The notes: generated by a model from the letters alone, not told the origin. Counted from the first letter of the stretch, positions 1-11,350 are shown. The stretch: 64,000 nt of DNA from Davidsoniella eucalypti (GCA_004009845.1 RMBW01000002.1:1-64000), one strand, 5' to 3'. Made by a program: numbers and translations.

Positions 1-422
1 AATATCTTGTGGGGCATGTTGTCCGTTTCGGCTGGTACAGAATCTTCAAGAGTAGCTGATGATGGCTTCACTATACAATGTTAGTTGAAATATATTACTG
101 GCCTCAACATACCGATGGTGAGATTTCTGATTTAGGCCATGATGCTTTCAGATTCTCCCTATCCGGCCGCTATTTCACTCGGTGCTATCAATGCATATTG
201 CTTGGGTCACACCAATATCAGTTATGTCTTAAGATCCGTAACACACTATTATGGCTTCCGTTGCTAGGGCTGTTGTGGAACAAATGCCATGTGTTGCAGT
301 GAGGACTTGTGTTGAACTGAGATCTACGAAGTGATAACTTTGCTATCTGTAGATGTAACATGGAGTTAGAGGTTATTCGAATAACGTCTTAGTAACAAAT
401 CACGCCTTTTTCATCAATTATG

Positions 423-429
423 TATAAAA
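423..429 (+). promoter_or_regulatory. TATA box of the secreted cupredoxin-like gene
   Basis: TATAAAA lies about 140 bp upstream of the ATG at 567. It is followed by a pyrimidine/adenine-rich leader, and a short CAAC-rich stretch sits directly before the start codon. This is a typical layout for a strongly expressed fungal gene. Assignment is by motif and position only. Confidence 0.5.
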
Positions 430-566
430 GCAAGATCGTCCACGTCCTTGAGACGAGATAAAATCATTCGACAGGCTCACATCAGTCACCAGTTCCTCCA
501 TATATTATCATCTACTCTATATCTTTACCATTTTCAAGTAGAAGTTATCAACTTTCAACATTCAAC

Positions 567-1091
567 ATGAAAACCACAACTATCATCTCTCTCTTCGCCG
601 GTATTGCTCTGGGTGCCCCGACCTTGCCTACCGAGCACACTTCGTCTCTGGCTACTCGTGGTGCCATGGAGAGCAGAACCATCGAGACTACTACGAATGG
701 CAACTTTGAGCCTAACAACCTTTCGGTCACCAATGGGACTCGACTGATCTTCAAGTTCGAGAACCCTGGCGACTGGATAGTCCGTGGCAAGTCGTTCGAT
801 GAGCCATGCCAGCCGATGGATGCTGCCGCTGGAGGCTTCTCATCGGGCCCGATCAACAACACTACGAACATCGCCTTCGTTGTTGAGTACAATTTTAGTA
901 CTGCCACTCCCGTCTACTTTTACAATGCCAAAGACAACCAGTGCAAGCAGTACGAGGCTGTTGGTGTTGTCAACCCTCATGATTATAACTCTGACGGCAT
1001 CATGAAACTGAAGGAAAAGGCTCGCCAGGGAGCCAACACCACGCAGCCCACCCCCCAGCCGTATGGCCAGTATTATTTCGTGCAGAACTAG
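567..1091 (+). CDS. Small secreted cupredoxin-like protein, copper ligands apparently lost
   Basis: Intronless, 174 aa. An N-terminal signal peptide is visible (hydrophobic core about residues 6-16, likely cleavage after ALGA). The body resembles the fungal extracellular serine-rich/cupredoxin-like family. It keeps the FEPNNLSVTNGTRLIFKF opening strand (47-64), the SFDEPCQP block (76-83), a PVYFYN strand (115-120) and the closing VGVVNP block (132-137). Cys81 and Cys126 could form the family's structural disulfide. In copper-binding relatives the block before SFD holds an Asn-His pair, the YF strand ends in Cys, and a His-Cys pair plus a Met follow. Here those positions read Asp-Trp, Asn, Gln-Cys and Ala, so type I copper binding looks unlikely. 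Several N-glycosylation sequons are present. A cell-surface or apoplastic role is inferred. The start is the first ATG after a good TATA box. Family call is from remembered motifs; function is unknown. Confidence 0.72.
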   Translation: MKTTTIISLFAGIALGAPTLPTEHTSSLATRGAMESRTIETTTNGNFEPNNLSVTNGTRLIFKFENPGDWIVRGKSFDEPCQPMDAAAGGFSSGPINNTTNIAFVVEYNFSTATPVYFYNAKDNQCKQYEAVGVVNPHDYNSDGIMKLKEKARQGANTTQPTPQPYGQYYFVQN

Positions 1092-2374
1092 GCCATGATC
1101 ATCAGGATGATGTGATGTGTTCTCGAGGATATTTTTCATTGTTATTGCTTATGACAAACGACTTGGATATTTTTATATTCACTATATAGGCAGTTTGTAG
1201 ATAGTCCCGCATTACCGTAACTCAATTACAATTTGATATAACTAAGTAAATCTAGATATGGCTTTGATGGACAGGAACTAAGTCAAGGTAGTAGAAGCAT
1301 CGGTTGTGATAAGCCGCTTTCGTGAATTGATGTCTTTTAAACACCATTTCTCACGTCACTTCCAGGAGAGGTTCTATGTCTCGCTGCAATCCAGATGATT
1401 TGTGAAAAGTCTTACCATTATAAATATAACAATGTAGTAAATATAGCGAAGTCATTAGTTATGTTATCTCATAGGGCATGTGCTACCGTTAACCCTAATA
1501 ATAATCAAGGTATCAAATAGGGTTCGCTATCGTAGCCGCCTGTCACTCAAGGCTAGGGCCCACTGAAGCCGTCCAAGCCGCAAAATAGTGTAGCGACGTC
1601 ACCACTGCATTGATATTGCATAGCAGGATTCGAACTGGCAGCCCAAACGAGCCTGGGATTCAGAAGGGCGTCTCAGCGGACTTTGGCGCGCCACCGCACT
1701 GTAGCAGGCCCTGAAAAAGAGGCTATTCCAGCGCACTATAGACTCTGGCAGATAAGCCTTATCTGACGACTCCAGCCCAATGGATCGCCTTGTTTTCTTT
1801 TTTGCTGAGGTCTTACGGATCGACTGCGTGGTTATATATGAAGAAGCGACCAATTCTCTTGTCTTCTATCTCGATTAAACTTTTTGCTTCGCGATATCTT
1901 TTCTCGTTGTTTGTAGTGAGCCCTCACACGTTTCTGCTCAGATATTCAAGCTAGACCGCTGCTCCTCGGCTGCTGAATCCAACTGTTCCGCCGTTCAACA
2001 AGCACTCCCTGCCGAAATTCCTAGCGCCTGACGGTCGATCGACTTGCATCTCTGCTTTGCTTTTATCATTTATTTGACAACTGCCCGCCTCCACCGCAGA
2101 AAAAGCTCCCTGCTTTCCATCTATCTTTCTCCGCGAGTCTCCCTCGACCCTAGGCCAGCCATCCCGAACACTCTCCTCCGCACAGCCTGCCTTGGCTGCT
2201 GTTATTGCTGCCTACTATTACCTTGACTAGCTAGTTCTGCGCCCCGCCACCTTCTAGCCATTAGCTGGAAGCTTCCCTGTAACACCTGAGCTTGTGGCAA
2301 CAGCAACGGCAGCGACGAAGCCCGCCATCGAACACAACATCACACACATACACACAGTCTATCTACCAGTCACC
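1092..2374. other. Intergenic region and VPS26 leader
   Basis: No convincing protein gene. The left part holds the 3' end of the secreted-protein gene and an AT-rich spacer with a facing pair of AACCCTA/TAGGGTT heptamers (1491-1497 and 1518-1524). The middle holds a decayed tRNA-like element. From about 1,860 onward the + strand becomes pyrimidine-rich and probably includes the VPS26 promoter and 5' leader. Confidence 0.5.
1618..1702 (-). pseudogene. Decayed tRNA-like element (long-variable-arm type)
   Basis: On the minus strand an intact B-box (AGTTCGAATCC) sits about 55 nt after an A-box-like AAAGTCCG segment. A possible variable arm pairs GCTC with GGGC around a GTTT loop. The T stem keeps its outer pairs but has two internal mismatches, and the acceptor stem pairs only in part (TGC with GCA). 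A TTCTGAA segment resembles a Gln-CUG anticodon loop, but its stem does not pair. It therefore looks like a tRNA relic or a tRNA-derived short element, not a working gene. A tRNAscan/Infernal score would settle this. Confidence 0.25.
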
Positions 2375-3496
2375 ATGTCGTACTTCTTCCAGACCCCCCT
2401 CGACATCGATGTCGTCCTCGAGGATGCCGACAGTCGCCAGATGGTCGATGCGCGCCTCGACAAGAACCGGCGCGAAAAGGCACCGCTATATATGGACGGC
2501 GAGGGCGTCAAGGGCGCCGTAACTGTCCGACCAAAGGACGGCAAGCGCCTAGAGCACACCGGCATCAAGGTGCAGTTTATCGGCACTATTGGTGTGTGAT
2601 ACCTTTGATTCCGTGTATCTGTATAAACCTACGAAAACAACATGAATGCTAATCACCACATCCGTCTCTCCCCAGAAATGTTTTTCGATCGCGGCAACCA
2701 TTACGAGTTCCTTTCGCTAGTCCAAGAACTGGCGGCTCCGGGCGAGCTACAGCACCCTCAGACCTTCGACTTCAACTTCCGTAATGTCGAAAAACAGTAC
2801 GAGTCGTACAACGGCATCAACGTCAAGCTGCGCTACTTTGTCCGCGTCACTGTTTCGCGGCGCATGGCCGATGTTATCCGCGAGAAGGATATCTGGGTGT
2901 ACTCATACAGTATTCCTCCAGAGATCAACTCTAGCATCAAGATGGACGTCGGTATCGAGGATTGCTTGCACATCGAATTTGAATACTCAAAGAGCAAATA
3001 TCATCTCAAGGACGTTATTGTCGGTCGTATCTACTTCCTTCTAGTTCGTCTCAAGATTAAACATATGGAGCTGTCTATCATCCGCCGTGAGACCACCGGC
3101 GCAGCACCAAACCAGTACAACGAGAGCGAGACTCTAGTGCGCTTCGAGGTATGAACTAACCAGCTTGGCTCGAGTATATCAAGAATCAGATCACTAACAG
3201 ACACTCTACAGATCATGGACGGCTCGCCCTCTCGTGGCGAGACTATACCCATCCGCCTATTCCTCGGTGGTTTCGACTTGACCCCTACGTTCCGCGACGT
3301 CAACAAGAAGTTCTCTACCCGCTACTATCTCAGTCTAGTGCTGATCGACGAGGATGCTCGCCGTTACTTCAAGCAGAGCGAGATCATTCTGTACCGCCAG
3401 GCCCCCGAAAACGTCGTTCCCAATATCATCCAGGCCCCTCCACAACCTACGGAACAGCGTCAGGCTGCGTTGGCAGCGGCAGCTGCTCAGGGCTAA
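2375..3496 (+). CDS. VPS26: Retromer subunit Vps26
   Basis: Arrestin-fold subunit of the retromer cargo-selection complex (with Vps35 and Vps29), which retrieves receptors from endosomes to the Golgi. Three exons: 2375-2591, 2676-3148 and 3212-3496, giving 324 aa. The first splice joins GTI to EMFFDRG, matching the animal GQIELF block, and the second joins RFE to IMDGSP, matching YEIMDG. Nearly invariant family blocks are present: GKRLEHTGI, APGELQ, SIKMDVGIEDCLHIEFEYSKSKYHLKDVIVG, IPIRLFLGGFDLTPT and RRYFKQSEIILYR (shown in pieces within a continuous frame). Length agrees with the family (about 320-380 aa), with a short Ala/Gln-rich tail. The introns have TGCTAAT and ACTAAC branch sites. The start at 2375 (MSYFF) fits the family N-terminus; a non-ATG open frame upstream is ignored. 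Confidence 0.95.
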
Positions 3497-4158
3497 AAAG
3501 AGCGCCAAGGTAACTTGGAGAGAGTGGAAGTCTCCCCTCGGTTGTGGAAAGTATGAAAAGAAAGAAAACAAGAAGAAAACAAAACATCACACACACCGAG
3601 ACCTGCGGCGGATGAGAGTTCTTAACGATACCAGCCATTGCTATTCTATGTCTTTGCTCAGTTGTTTATATTCTAGTTTTTTGCTTTGTTTTATATTTTT
3701 CGTTTACAGTTTATTCTTTTTTTTTATGATGCACAAATAATGAGCAATGAGAACGCGAGATATTGAAGATTTGCCTGATAGCCAATTATGATTTTTCAAG
3801 TTTTCTTCATGTCTTCATAAAATCTATCTTTTTTTCTTTTCTTTTCTTGTTACTCCATGATTTAACACATGCACAATTATTACATTTATTCAAAGATTCA
3901 TCCAAAGATATTTTAAGACAAAAAAAAAAAGAACACAAAATGTGAATATTTCCTATTGCGTATTCCGTCAAAACTCCAAGTTTAATAAACCAAAGCGAAT
4001 AAAAAAATCTCAATTTCATTACAACCAAAAAAAGACATTTAAATCAAAAAAAGAAAGCGTCTTTCCTGCTTTATTCCTCTTATCCTTAACAAAAACGTTC
4101 AAGAGAATATTTTCGTGGTTAAGTTTATCTATTATCAACAGCCCCCCTGTTGTCTTGT
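3497..4158. other. Convergent 3' spacer between VPS26 and NUP120
   Basis: Very A/T-rich with homopolymer runs. Both flanking genes end here, so it should hold the two 3' UTRs and polyadenylation signals. Short open frames in it are low-complexity noise. Confidence 0.6.
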
Positions 4159-7100
4159 TTACAGTTCCATTACATCACCATCTTCAAAGCCGAAATTATT
4201 GTTCTGGATAGCCGAGATCCGGTCTAGTTCTGTATGATATTGCTTACGCACATCCGCTAGAGTTACGACCTTGCGCTTAGGATCGCCCATGTTGACGGCC
4301 GTACGACCATCTAGTGACGCTGGCAGCTCTTCAGAGAAGATCCACGCCTGCTTGGGGTCTACACAGCTCAGGGCATTGATGAGGAGGAGGTACTGCCGCG
4401 TTACTGGCGTATCGACCGTATCTTCACCTAATAGATGATCTCCCTCGCCGCTGCGTTGAAGTTTGTGGATGCGATCTAGGAGAACGGAGGCCGCGCCACG
4501 GTAGTCTTGGTGCCGAATACGCCAAGCATACAGGACTTGATGGTAAGCAGGACCGGTTAAGACGTCAAGTGTGTTACGGCACTTGGCTGAGAGAACATCG
4601 TCTACTGTGGCCGTTAGACCAGGGAAAGGGAGCGATACTAGCTTGGCGCTGTGAGATGTTTCACTCATACGCTCGACTAGACGAGATAAGCATGCGTGCT
4701 GGATCGATGGGTTGGCCTCGCTGAGGGCAACAAGAGCCGAATGCGACACGTCGAATCGCGAAAGCACGAGCGAGGCGTTGAATTGCCGTAAGAGCATATC
4801 ACTACGAAGCACCATGTTGTTGGGGGTAGTGGCAAATGTGAAAGAGAGTGCAAGTTGCGCAAACTCAAGGACGTAGCTGTAGGCCTTGTGTTTTTCGAAG
4901 ATGGCCACAATGTGGTTGTAGTATTTGGCCATTCCATGGCCGAGATGGGAGGCATCTGTATCAGTCAAGAGAGACGAGTTCAACTTGACAAGCTCGGCAT
5001 CCTCGGCACCTAAAAGTTATGTTCGTTAGTACAAGGTTGGCTTGGTGATCCATGAAATATCGTGACTTACTCATACCGACAGCAGCCTGGCGGAAGAGGC
5101 GAGCCGCAGTTGCAAAATCTTTGATGGCCAGATACGTGCGGCCGAGAACATACACTGAAAATGGCTCACGGTCGCTAAAAGATGCTAGTTCTAGGGCCAT
5201 GTCCGGTCTGTCGTCTTTGATCAGGTGCATTTGAATCAGCGGAACAGAGATAGTGATGGTGCTATCGGGAGCACAAAGAGCACCTGACATCTCCGTAAGA
5301 CTTAGGCCTAAAGGCTCCCGGTTCAGCGTCGCAACACCCAGATCCCGAGCCAGGTAGGCTTCTAGAGTAGTGACTAGTTGTGAGCCCTCTCCGGACTGGC
5401 GAGAATCTGACTCGCTCCTGTCGGAATTGCTGACAGGGATGTTGGTTTCTGTTTGCGTAAGCCATCTTAATAGGGCAAGACGGCGGAGGATATCGATGGT
5501 CTTCGAGTAGACCGAGCCCACAGCGACCGACTGGTGAAGGGCGTCTTGTTCATTTTCCCACTCAAACTCCATGTGAACCAGCAGGATTAATTGTGTGAAG
5601 AAGATCATCCAGAACATTTCGATATTGTCTTGCACAATGTTTATCATGAGTTTGCGGCCAATGGCAGTCAGCGGGAAACGCATTGGTGGGCTGTGTGCCT
5701 TGGAGGCCATAATATGGGTGAAAATGTTGCTGTACGCTTCGGTAGTGACGCCCTGGAAGTTCTTACCCAGCTTTTCAACTACCGTTGCGCAGTCATCATC
5801 TGATATACCACGCCAAAACTCCGATTTATTATAGAAGACCTGTATCCGGTCAGTTTCACTCTTGGTGATCTCCTCGTGTAGCTCCATACGCAACACTGAA
5901 TTACAGGTTTGGAGGATACTGTCAGGGAAACTGCCCACAAAGTCCATAGCTGTGCCAAGAAGTGTCATGGCCTGGTTCTCTTCCGCCGTTAAGGAGGCAT
6001 TAGACCCGTTCCAATACATGCGCTCGAAATCATTGCATTCCCGCACCGCTGACACATAGTCCGCACAGACAATCCAGGCCATATCACACTGGGCATCATA
6101 GATAAGCGACAGTGCATCGCCACGTTGCTTATCCAGCTCGGTGACAAGTCTGTAGAAGCGCTTCCAGTGAGTATCAGTAACTGATCTGAACGGTTCGTAG
6201 TCCATGCCGCCCGAGGAGCTGCGTTCTAGGGTAGCGGTAGAGCTGACAACAGCGGCAATACTCTCTGCCAGATTTCTAGTCTTTTGTTGATCTAAGCCCG
6301 TTCCGATGCTACGCTCGTAGATAGCTAGCGCAGTTTCTAGTGTGGCCTTTGTGAAACGTCCAGGACGCATCAAAAGCTGAAGCCAGCCTTCAGTGGGATC
6401 CGAAGGGTCGCAGGGTCCCGAGCGTGGGGCAGATGTTGGGAGGTTACTGTTGCGGACTAGCTCCCAATTAGTCCATGTTGGTGGGATGTCTGAAACCTGC
6501 GATGACCGGCGCATGACCCGATAGGTAGTGTTATTCTTCCACAGAACCCACATGTCTAGGGCGTCAGACTCCTGCAAGCCAATAGCGAAATCAGCCATCG
6601 TCCAGCTGTCTGATGCCGAGGGGGAGATAGCCTCAAATACAGACTCCGGGAAAACGGGCTTCATGATAACAGAGCCATTGTCAAGCACGGTCACCTTCCA
6701 AAAGTTGAACACGCCAGCGGCCTTGGGAGAGTATACGGCGATGATACCACGGCCATCGCCCAAATTCAAGACTCGTACGAGATTGGTGTGTGTGGGGTCA
6801 ATTGTCCATCTCTTCTGCTCTATCGACTCATGCTCTTCGTTGAGTAGATCCACGGTCTGTAGGATAGCGCCGGTGTCAGGATTCCAAGCTCGGAGTCTAT
6901 GGTCTAGAGAAACAGTAAATAGATACTCTTGGTTCGTGTCGAGCGTCGTGGATTGGGCGTCTATCACGGTGCTGTAGTCTAGGTTCCATTTGCCAAGCTT
7001 GACAGAGTTTGTTCTACTAAAGAAGCTGCGTACGCCGTAGTTCCAGTTCTGCGCGTTAGTCATGGATTCGGACCAACATGGTTGCTCTAAAGGGTCATCC

Positions 7101-7791
7101 GGTTAGTACTATTTACATATGTCTCACTCGAACAGTTTTCACTCTTACCATGTCCCTTGTTTCTGTCTAGACGAAGAATGCCACCGTCGTGTAGAGCGAT
7201 TAGAATCTGGTCAGCGCTGCCCGCACTCAGGCGATGCGCCAGCTTGCCAGACAAGCCAGTCGGAGTGTACGATTTGCACAGGTCGGCAATGGCTGGCTCC
7301 AAAGACGACCTTCTTCTGAAGATATCGGGTCTGAGAGAGAATGTATGCACGCAGTTCGCGGTGTCGACTACAAAGACGGAAAGCGCATCCAGATCGAGCG
7401 GATCGGCGAGTGCCACACAGTTGGGCGCAATAGGCGTGTTGAAGATGAAATTGATGACTAGGGTGGCGTCTCCCGTTCCGGCAGGCATTGCAATGTCCAT
7501 TGCACGAATGCTGAGCACGGTGTTGTTCTCCAGCAGCCGCCAGAGGAAGCCACGAGGGGTGTCATGGTGCTTCCGATAGTAGATGGACGCAGCCTTGGCT
7601 AGACTCTTATGGCTGAAGATTGACTCGGCCTCGGTCTCTCGTGATTCGGTGCTCTTGCGGGAAAACGAGCTCGTGAGGCTGCCTGAAGCGTTGGCAGAGG
7701 CGACTCGGATATTGACAACGTTGGCGGGTGAGGCAGGCTCGAGATTGAGGCGCGTCTCGACAAAGGCAAACTGAAGATCGCCCGCGTCCAT
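4159..7791 (-). CDS. NUP120: Nucleoporin Nup120/Nup160-like, Y-complex scaffold
   Basis: Structural scaffold protein of the nuclear pore Nup84/Nup107 Y complex. Three exons on the minus strand: 7791-7149, 7086-5071 and 5009-4159, giving 1,169 aa. Both introns are about 60 nt, start GTAAG and carry perfect TACTAAC branch sites. The splices restore HEQPCWSESMTNAQNW and VGMSAEDAELVKLN. The N-terminal half fits the Nup160 beta-propeller: GGILRLDR near residues 205-212 and a WD-like FTVSLDHRLRAWN at about 271-283. The rest is alpha-solenoid without simple motifs. The size is intermediate between the yeast (about 1,040) and animal (about 1,400) proteins and typical for filamentous fungi. The start at 7791 gives a plausible DLQFAFVETRLNL opening strand. 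The family call is from remembered similarity and is stronger for the N-terminal half than for the C-terminal half. Confidence 0.82.
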
Positions 7792-8595
7792 GGTGTCTTC
7801 AATTATTCGTTTGTCGGCGGCAATAGAATGACGGTCTGGATATGTAGTGTTGATAATTCGGTAGCTTCTTTGCTAGGCTGTGAGGCAAAAGAATATTGCC
7901 CTAGAAAAGAGGAAAAAAATACAGGGTCGGACGTCAAAAGTCTGCCGCTATTGAAGAAAAAGTGAGGGTCTGTTTTGGGTTTTTTTTTCCCCAAAGTGTT
8001 TGGCGATGCTAGGACAAGGCTAAGAAAAGAAGGGCGACGAGAAAAAGAGCCAGGCCCACACTAAACCCAATTAGGAAATCAGCTCTATTATGTACAAGTT
8101 CAACTATAGGCGAAAATACAGGCAATATGTGAACCCAACTGTACACAGTAACGATTACCACACAGACTTCAACATGTATATTTGATGGCTTGCATATTCA
8201 GTAGAGGAAGAAATTGGTGGGAGTGGTCAATTATATGATCAGGTTATGATGTAATGTCAAGCTGGCGCTAGAATACGTGAGATCTTACAGACACCTTCAA
8301 ATCGCGTTATCACGTGATGGTGGTAACTTAAAGACACCACCTTCGAAACCGGATTTACTATTTCCATTGCCATTGACGTTATGATATCATTAATGTTATA
8401 TTTACATGAATCCAGATCGCTCCAATGACAGCGCCGGAAGATTATTATGCAAGAGCACATAGACAGTAAAAACAAAAGGAGCGAATTTTGGCCTCCTCAC
8501 CCCACGCAAACAAACCATGAAAAACCAATAGACCATCATTCATGAAGCGTTTAACCCATTCTTCAAATCCCATCACTCTCGGCCGTCTGCTATCT
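7792..8595. other. NUP120 promoter and RAD51 3' region
   Basis: Between the NUP120 start and the RAD51 stop (both minus strand). No recognisable gene. It should contain the NUP120 promoter/leader near 7.8-8.0 kb and the RAD51 3' UTR near 8.5 kb. Confidence 0.5.
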
Positions 8596-9763
8596 TTACT
8601 CCTTATCCATATCCTTTGGTGCAGGGTCACCAATACCGTCCTCTCCAATGGCAAATATACAGTCGCTTTCAGGGAGACAAGGAGAATCGTAGATCTTGGC
8701 GATACGAGTCTCGCCACGACCCTTCTTCAAGCTGATACGGGTTGTGCTAGCGTGGGCGATAATGTTACCACCGATGGGCTTCTTCGGGTCGGGATTGAAC
8801 ATAGCGCTAGGACCGCCGTCAACCTGTGCAACGACTTGGTTCGTGATGAGAACCGCGATACCGAATTCATCGGCCAGACGCTGCAATGTACGCATGAAGC
8901 GAGCAAGATGGGTCTGGCGAGACGACAGCTCACCTCTTCCAGAAAAATCGGTACGGTACAACGATGTAGCACTATCAACAATGAGCAGAGAGAAGCGAGT
9001 CTCGCACATCATGGCAGATGCCTGGCTGAGGAGTTGAAGCTGATGATCCGAGTTGTACGCACGTGCGTAGGCAACATTATCCAGTACTTCTTCGCCCGAA
9101 AGACCGTACCGGTTGGCAACGGCAAGCAAACGGACGGGACGGAACGTGCCCTCCGTATCAATGTACATACACTTACCTTCACCACCGCCCATGTCAAACG
9201 GGAGTTGGCACGTGACTGCCAGGGTGTGGCACAGTTGACTTTTTCCCGTTCGGAACTCTCCAAAAAGCTCGGTCACGGAGCCGGTTTCGATACCGCCAGC
9301 TAGCATAGTATCGAGGTTCTTGGATCCAGTTGTTATAGAGATAAGTTCGCTGCGACGCTGATGCATTTCTGTGGCGGTAGTGAAGCCCATAGGAACGAGC
9401 TTTGATGCTATGACACAATTAGTCAGAGTTCAAAGAGCGATAATTGATATATGGATAGACAAGGCATACCTTCTGCTAAAATTTTAGCAGCCTTTTGCTC
9501 CGAAATTCCCTTGATTTGCTCCAGCATACGGCGCGGTGTGTATGCTACTGATTCCACCGTGTTATAGCCTCCATCGACGACAAGCTGGATGTCACGCTTG
9601 GTGAGACCGGCGATACCCTGTTATGAGTTAAAAACCACGGTACACTAATAATCCATCGATTGGCATCTGAACTGACCTCGAGGGCGGACAAGGGCGTCGG
9701 GGCACCGGGACCCGTCATGCTCATGTCTTCGCCACTGGCCGCTTCGTCATGTTCTTGGCTCAT
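8596..9763 (-). CDS. RAD51: Rad51 recombinase
   Basis: ATP-dependent strand-exchange recombinase that forms nucleoprotein filaments on ssDNA in homologous recombination. Three exons: 9763-9677, 9617-9470 and 9407-8596, 348 aa, close to the family norm (about 340-400). Exon 2 encodes the N-terminal helix-hairpin-helix region (GIAGLTKRDIQ, VESVAYTPRRML, IKGISEQKAAKILAEA). Walker A is GEFRTGKS (128-135) and Walker B is FSLLIVDS (217-224). VAYARAYNSDHQ, SGRGELSSRQ, the AQVDGGPSAMFNPDPKKPIGG loop-2 region and KIYDSPCLPE are all intact. The phrase MGFTTATEMHQRR identifies Rad51 and not Dmc1. Splices are phase-consistent. The N-terminus is short and acidic. An upstream in-frame extension exists but the MSQEHDE start is the natural one. 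Confidence 0.96.
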
Positions 9764-10323
9764 GATGTCCTTAGAAAAGGTTGCTCGATATAGACACTGG
9801 CAAAGATCCGGATTTCTTTTCTTTTTTTTATTGTAGGTGTAGGGGGGAAAGTCGGTATATATATTTTTGTGCGCAAATTCCCACAAACCTATCCGATTTT
9901 TCTACTGCTCTATAACTTCTCCATGCCGGAATTCAAGATTAGGGGAGGAAGGCGCGTTGGGATAAGCGCGGGTTCTAGGCAGAAACGCCGAGTCACGTGC
10001 TCAGTTTACGTATCTATTATCTCAACCCTATTGGCTGACGTAAATATAACAATGACAAGGGTTATCTAAGAAATATATAGAATAACATAGATAAGGGAAG
10101 TCGGCAAAATAGATCCGTACTTCGGGAAAGGACATACATATGCATCTTAATCACGGTGATTTGTCTTTATCACGATTAGTAATTTAAACGGTACGTTAAA
10201 AGATTGGAAATATTTATTAGAGTAATCAACAGAATGAAAGCAAACAAAACTTAAAACCCCAGATCTCAATGAAAAACGTAGTCATACTGTATGTATACAG
10301 TCACTGCTCAAGAAGATATACAC
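9764..10323. promoter_or_regulatory. RAD51 promoter region with CACGTG and inverted CCAAT
   Basis: Spacer between the RAD51 start and the HSP stop. It contains a CACGTG palindrome (9994-9999) and ATTGG (10030-10034, i.e. CCAAT on the RAD51 coding strand), about 235 and 270 bp upstream of the RAD51 ATG. These fit bHLH and HAP-complex sites, but binding is only inferred. The right side should hold the small heat-shock gene's 3' UTR. Confidence 0.35.
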
Positions 10324-11166
10324 TTAAAAGACAATGATCTTGTGAGTCTCAGGGCGAGCCTTGGGAACGACAACAGTAAGGACGCCGTTCTCGAGAGAGG
10401 CATGGACCTGGTCCTGGCGGACAAGATGAGGGAAAGAGAATGTGCGCGAGAACTCGCCGATGCTGCGTTCCTGAACCCAGTACTTGGCAGTGTCCTTGGG
10501 CTTGTTAGAAATTGACTGTTGCTTCTTGTCTACAGTGACGGTCTGAGTTTCAGACTTCTCGGCGCGAGGAGAAGCCTCTGAGTGTGCAGTGTGAGAGTGG
10601 CCACTGCTTGACATGGAGGTTACTGAGAAACGGTCGTTCTCGTCAGCGGTGTCTTCCACAGTCGCCTTGTGGAACTTGGGAGTGTGAGCAGAAGCTTCTG
10701 TAGCGTTAGCATCAACAGTAGGCTGTGATTCAGTAGCTGCATCCTCGGCGTTCTCGGTAGACTCGATAGTCTTGGCCTGGTCTTGATGCTTGGACTCGAT
10801 AGTGGGCTGGTTAGTGACCGAGTAGTTGCGCTCGACCCGTCCACGGACGAGCATAGTCTGTGCGTCGGTGAACTCGATGGAAACATCCCTCTTGTTTAGA
10901 CCGGCAAGCTCGCCGTGGAGCTCGTAGGCGTCTTCAGTCTCGCGGACATCGAAGTTGGGCTGGAAGGTGGGCAGAGCGCGACGGAGACTGCGCGGGTTGT
11001 TGAAGCCGCAGGCAGCCTTGAAGGGGGTGGGAGCGACGTAGGCAGCCATGGGAGTCAGACCGGAGGGGTTCTTGGACTGCTGGAAGGCGGAACCGTCAAG
11101 TTCGCTAAAGAGGTTGAAGATGGGGGCGAAACCCTCAGAAGCAATGTTGGGAGTGAAGAATGCCAT
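10324..11166 (-). CDS. HSP30-type small heat-shock protein with split alpha-crystallin domain
   Basis: Intronless, 280 aa, an ATP-independent holdase that binds unfolding proteins under stress. The alpha-crystallin domain begins at FQPNFDVRETEDAYELHGELAGL (about 68-90) and runs to LVRGRVER (106-113). It resumes at YWVQERSIGEFSRTFSFP (229-246) and ends with the hallmark GVLTV (261-265). Between the halves is an insertion of about 115 residues rich in Ser, Thr, Glu, Ala and His, without hydrophobic strands and presumably disordered. Ascomycete HSP30 proteins are known to carry such an insertion. The start is the ATG at 11166 (MAFFTPN), preceded by a C/A-rich leader, a TATA box and heat-shock elements; the longer frame from 11355 covers that leader. 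The C-terminus lacks an obvious IXI motif but ends in a hydrophobic KIIVF. Confidence 0.93.
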   Translation of the reverse strand: MAFFTPNIASEGFAPIFNLFSELDGSAFQQSKNPSGLTPMAAYVAPTPFKAACGFNNPRSLRRALPTFQPNFDVRETEDAYELHGELAGLNKRDVSIEFTDAQTMLVRGRVERNYSVTNQPTIESKHQDQAKTIESTENAEDAATESQPTVDANATEASAHTPKFHKATVEDTADENDRFSVTSMSSSGHSHTAHSEASPRAEKSETQTVTVDKKQQSISNKPKDTAKYWVQERSIGEFSRTFSFPHLVRQDQVHASLENGVLTVVVPKARPETHKIIVF

Positions 11167-11343
11167 TATGAAGATTGTTTCAGAGTAAGTTAGAAAGTTA
11201 AGAGTAGAGTGAATGTTCAGAAGATAGAACGTTGAAGAGAGTTGTAGATGTGAGTTGAGTTGAGAGATATTGAAGATTGTTGTATTGATTGATGATGGAA
11301 AGAAAAATAAAAAGATGGACTCTTTGGAAGAGAAACTGACCTG

Positions 11344-11350
11344 TTTTATA
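11344..11350 (-). promoter_or_regulatory. TATA box of the small heat-shock gene
   Basis: Minus-strand TATAAAA about 180 bp upstream of the ATG at 11166 and roughly 110 bp downstream of the nearest heat-shock element. The spacing fits an inducible fungal promoter with a long leader. Confidence 0.6.

Noticed and set aside
548..907. Minus-strand open frame over the secreted-protein gene
   Set aside because: Antisense shadow; the plus frame has a signal peptide and family motifs.
8596..9763. Assignment as Dmc1
   Set aside because: The MGFTTATEMHQRR block and the N-terminal region match Rad51, not the meiotic paralog.
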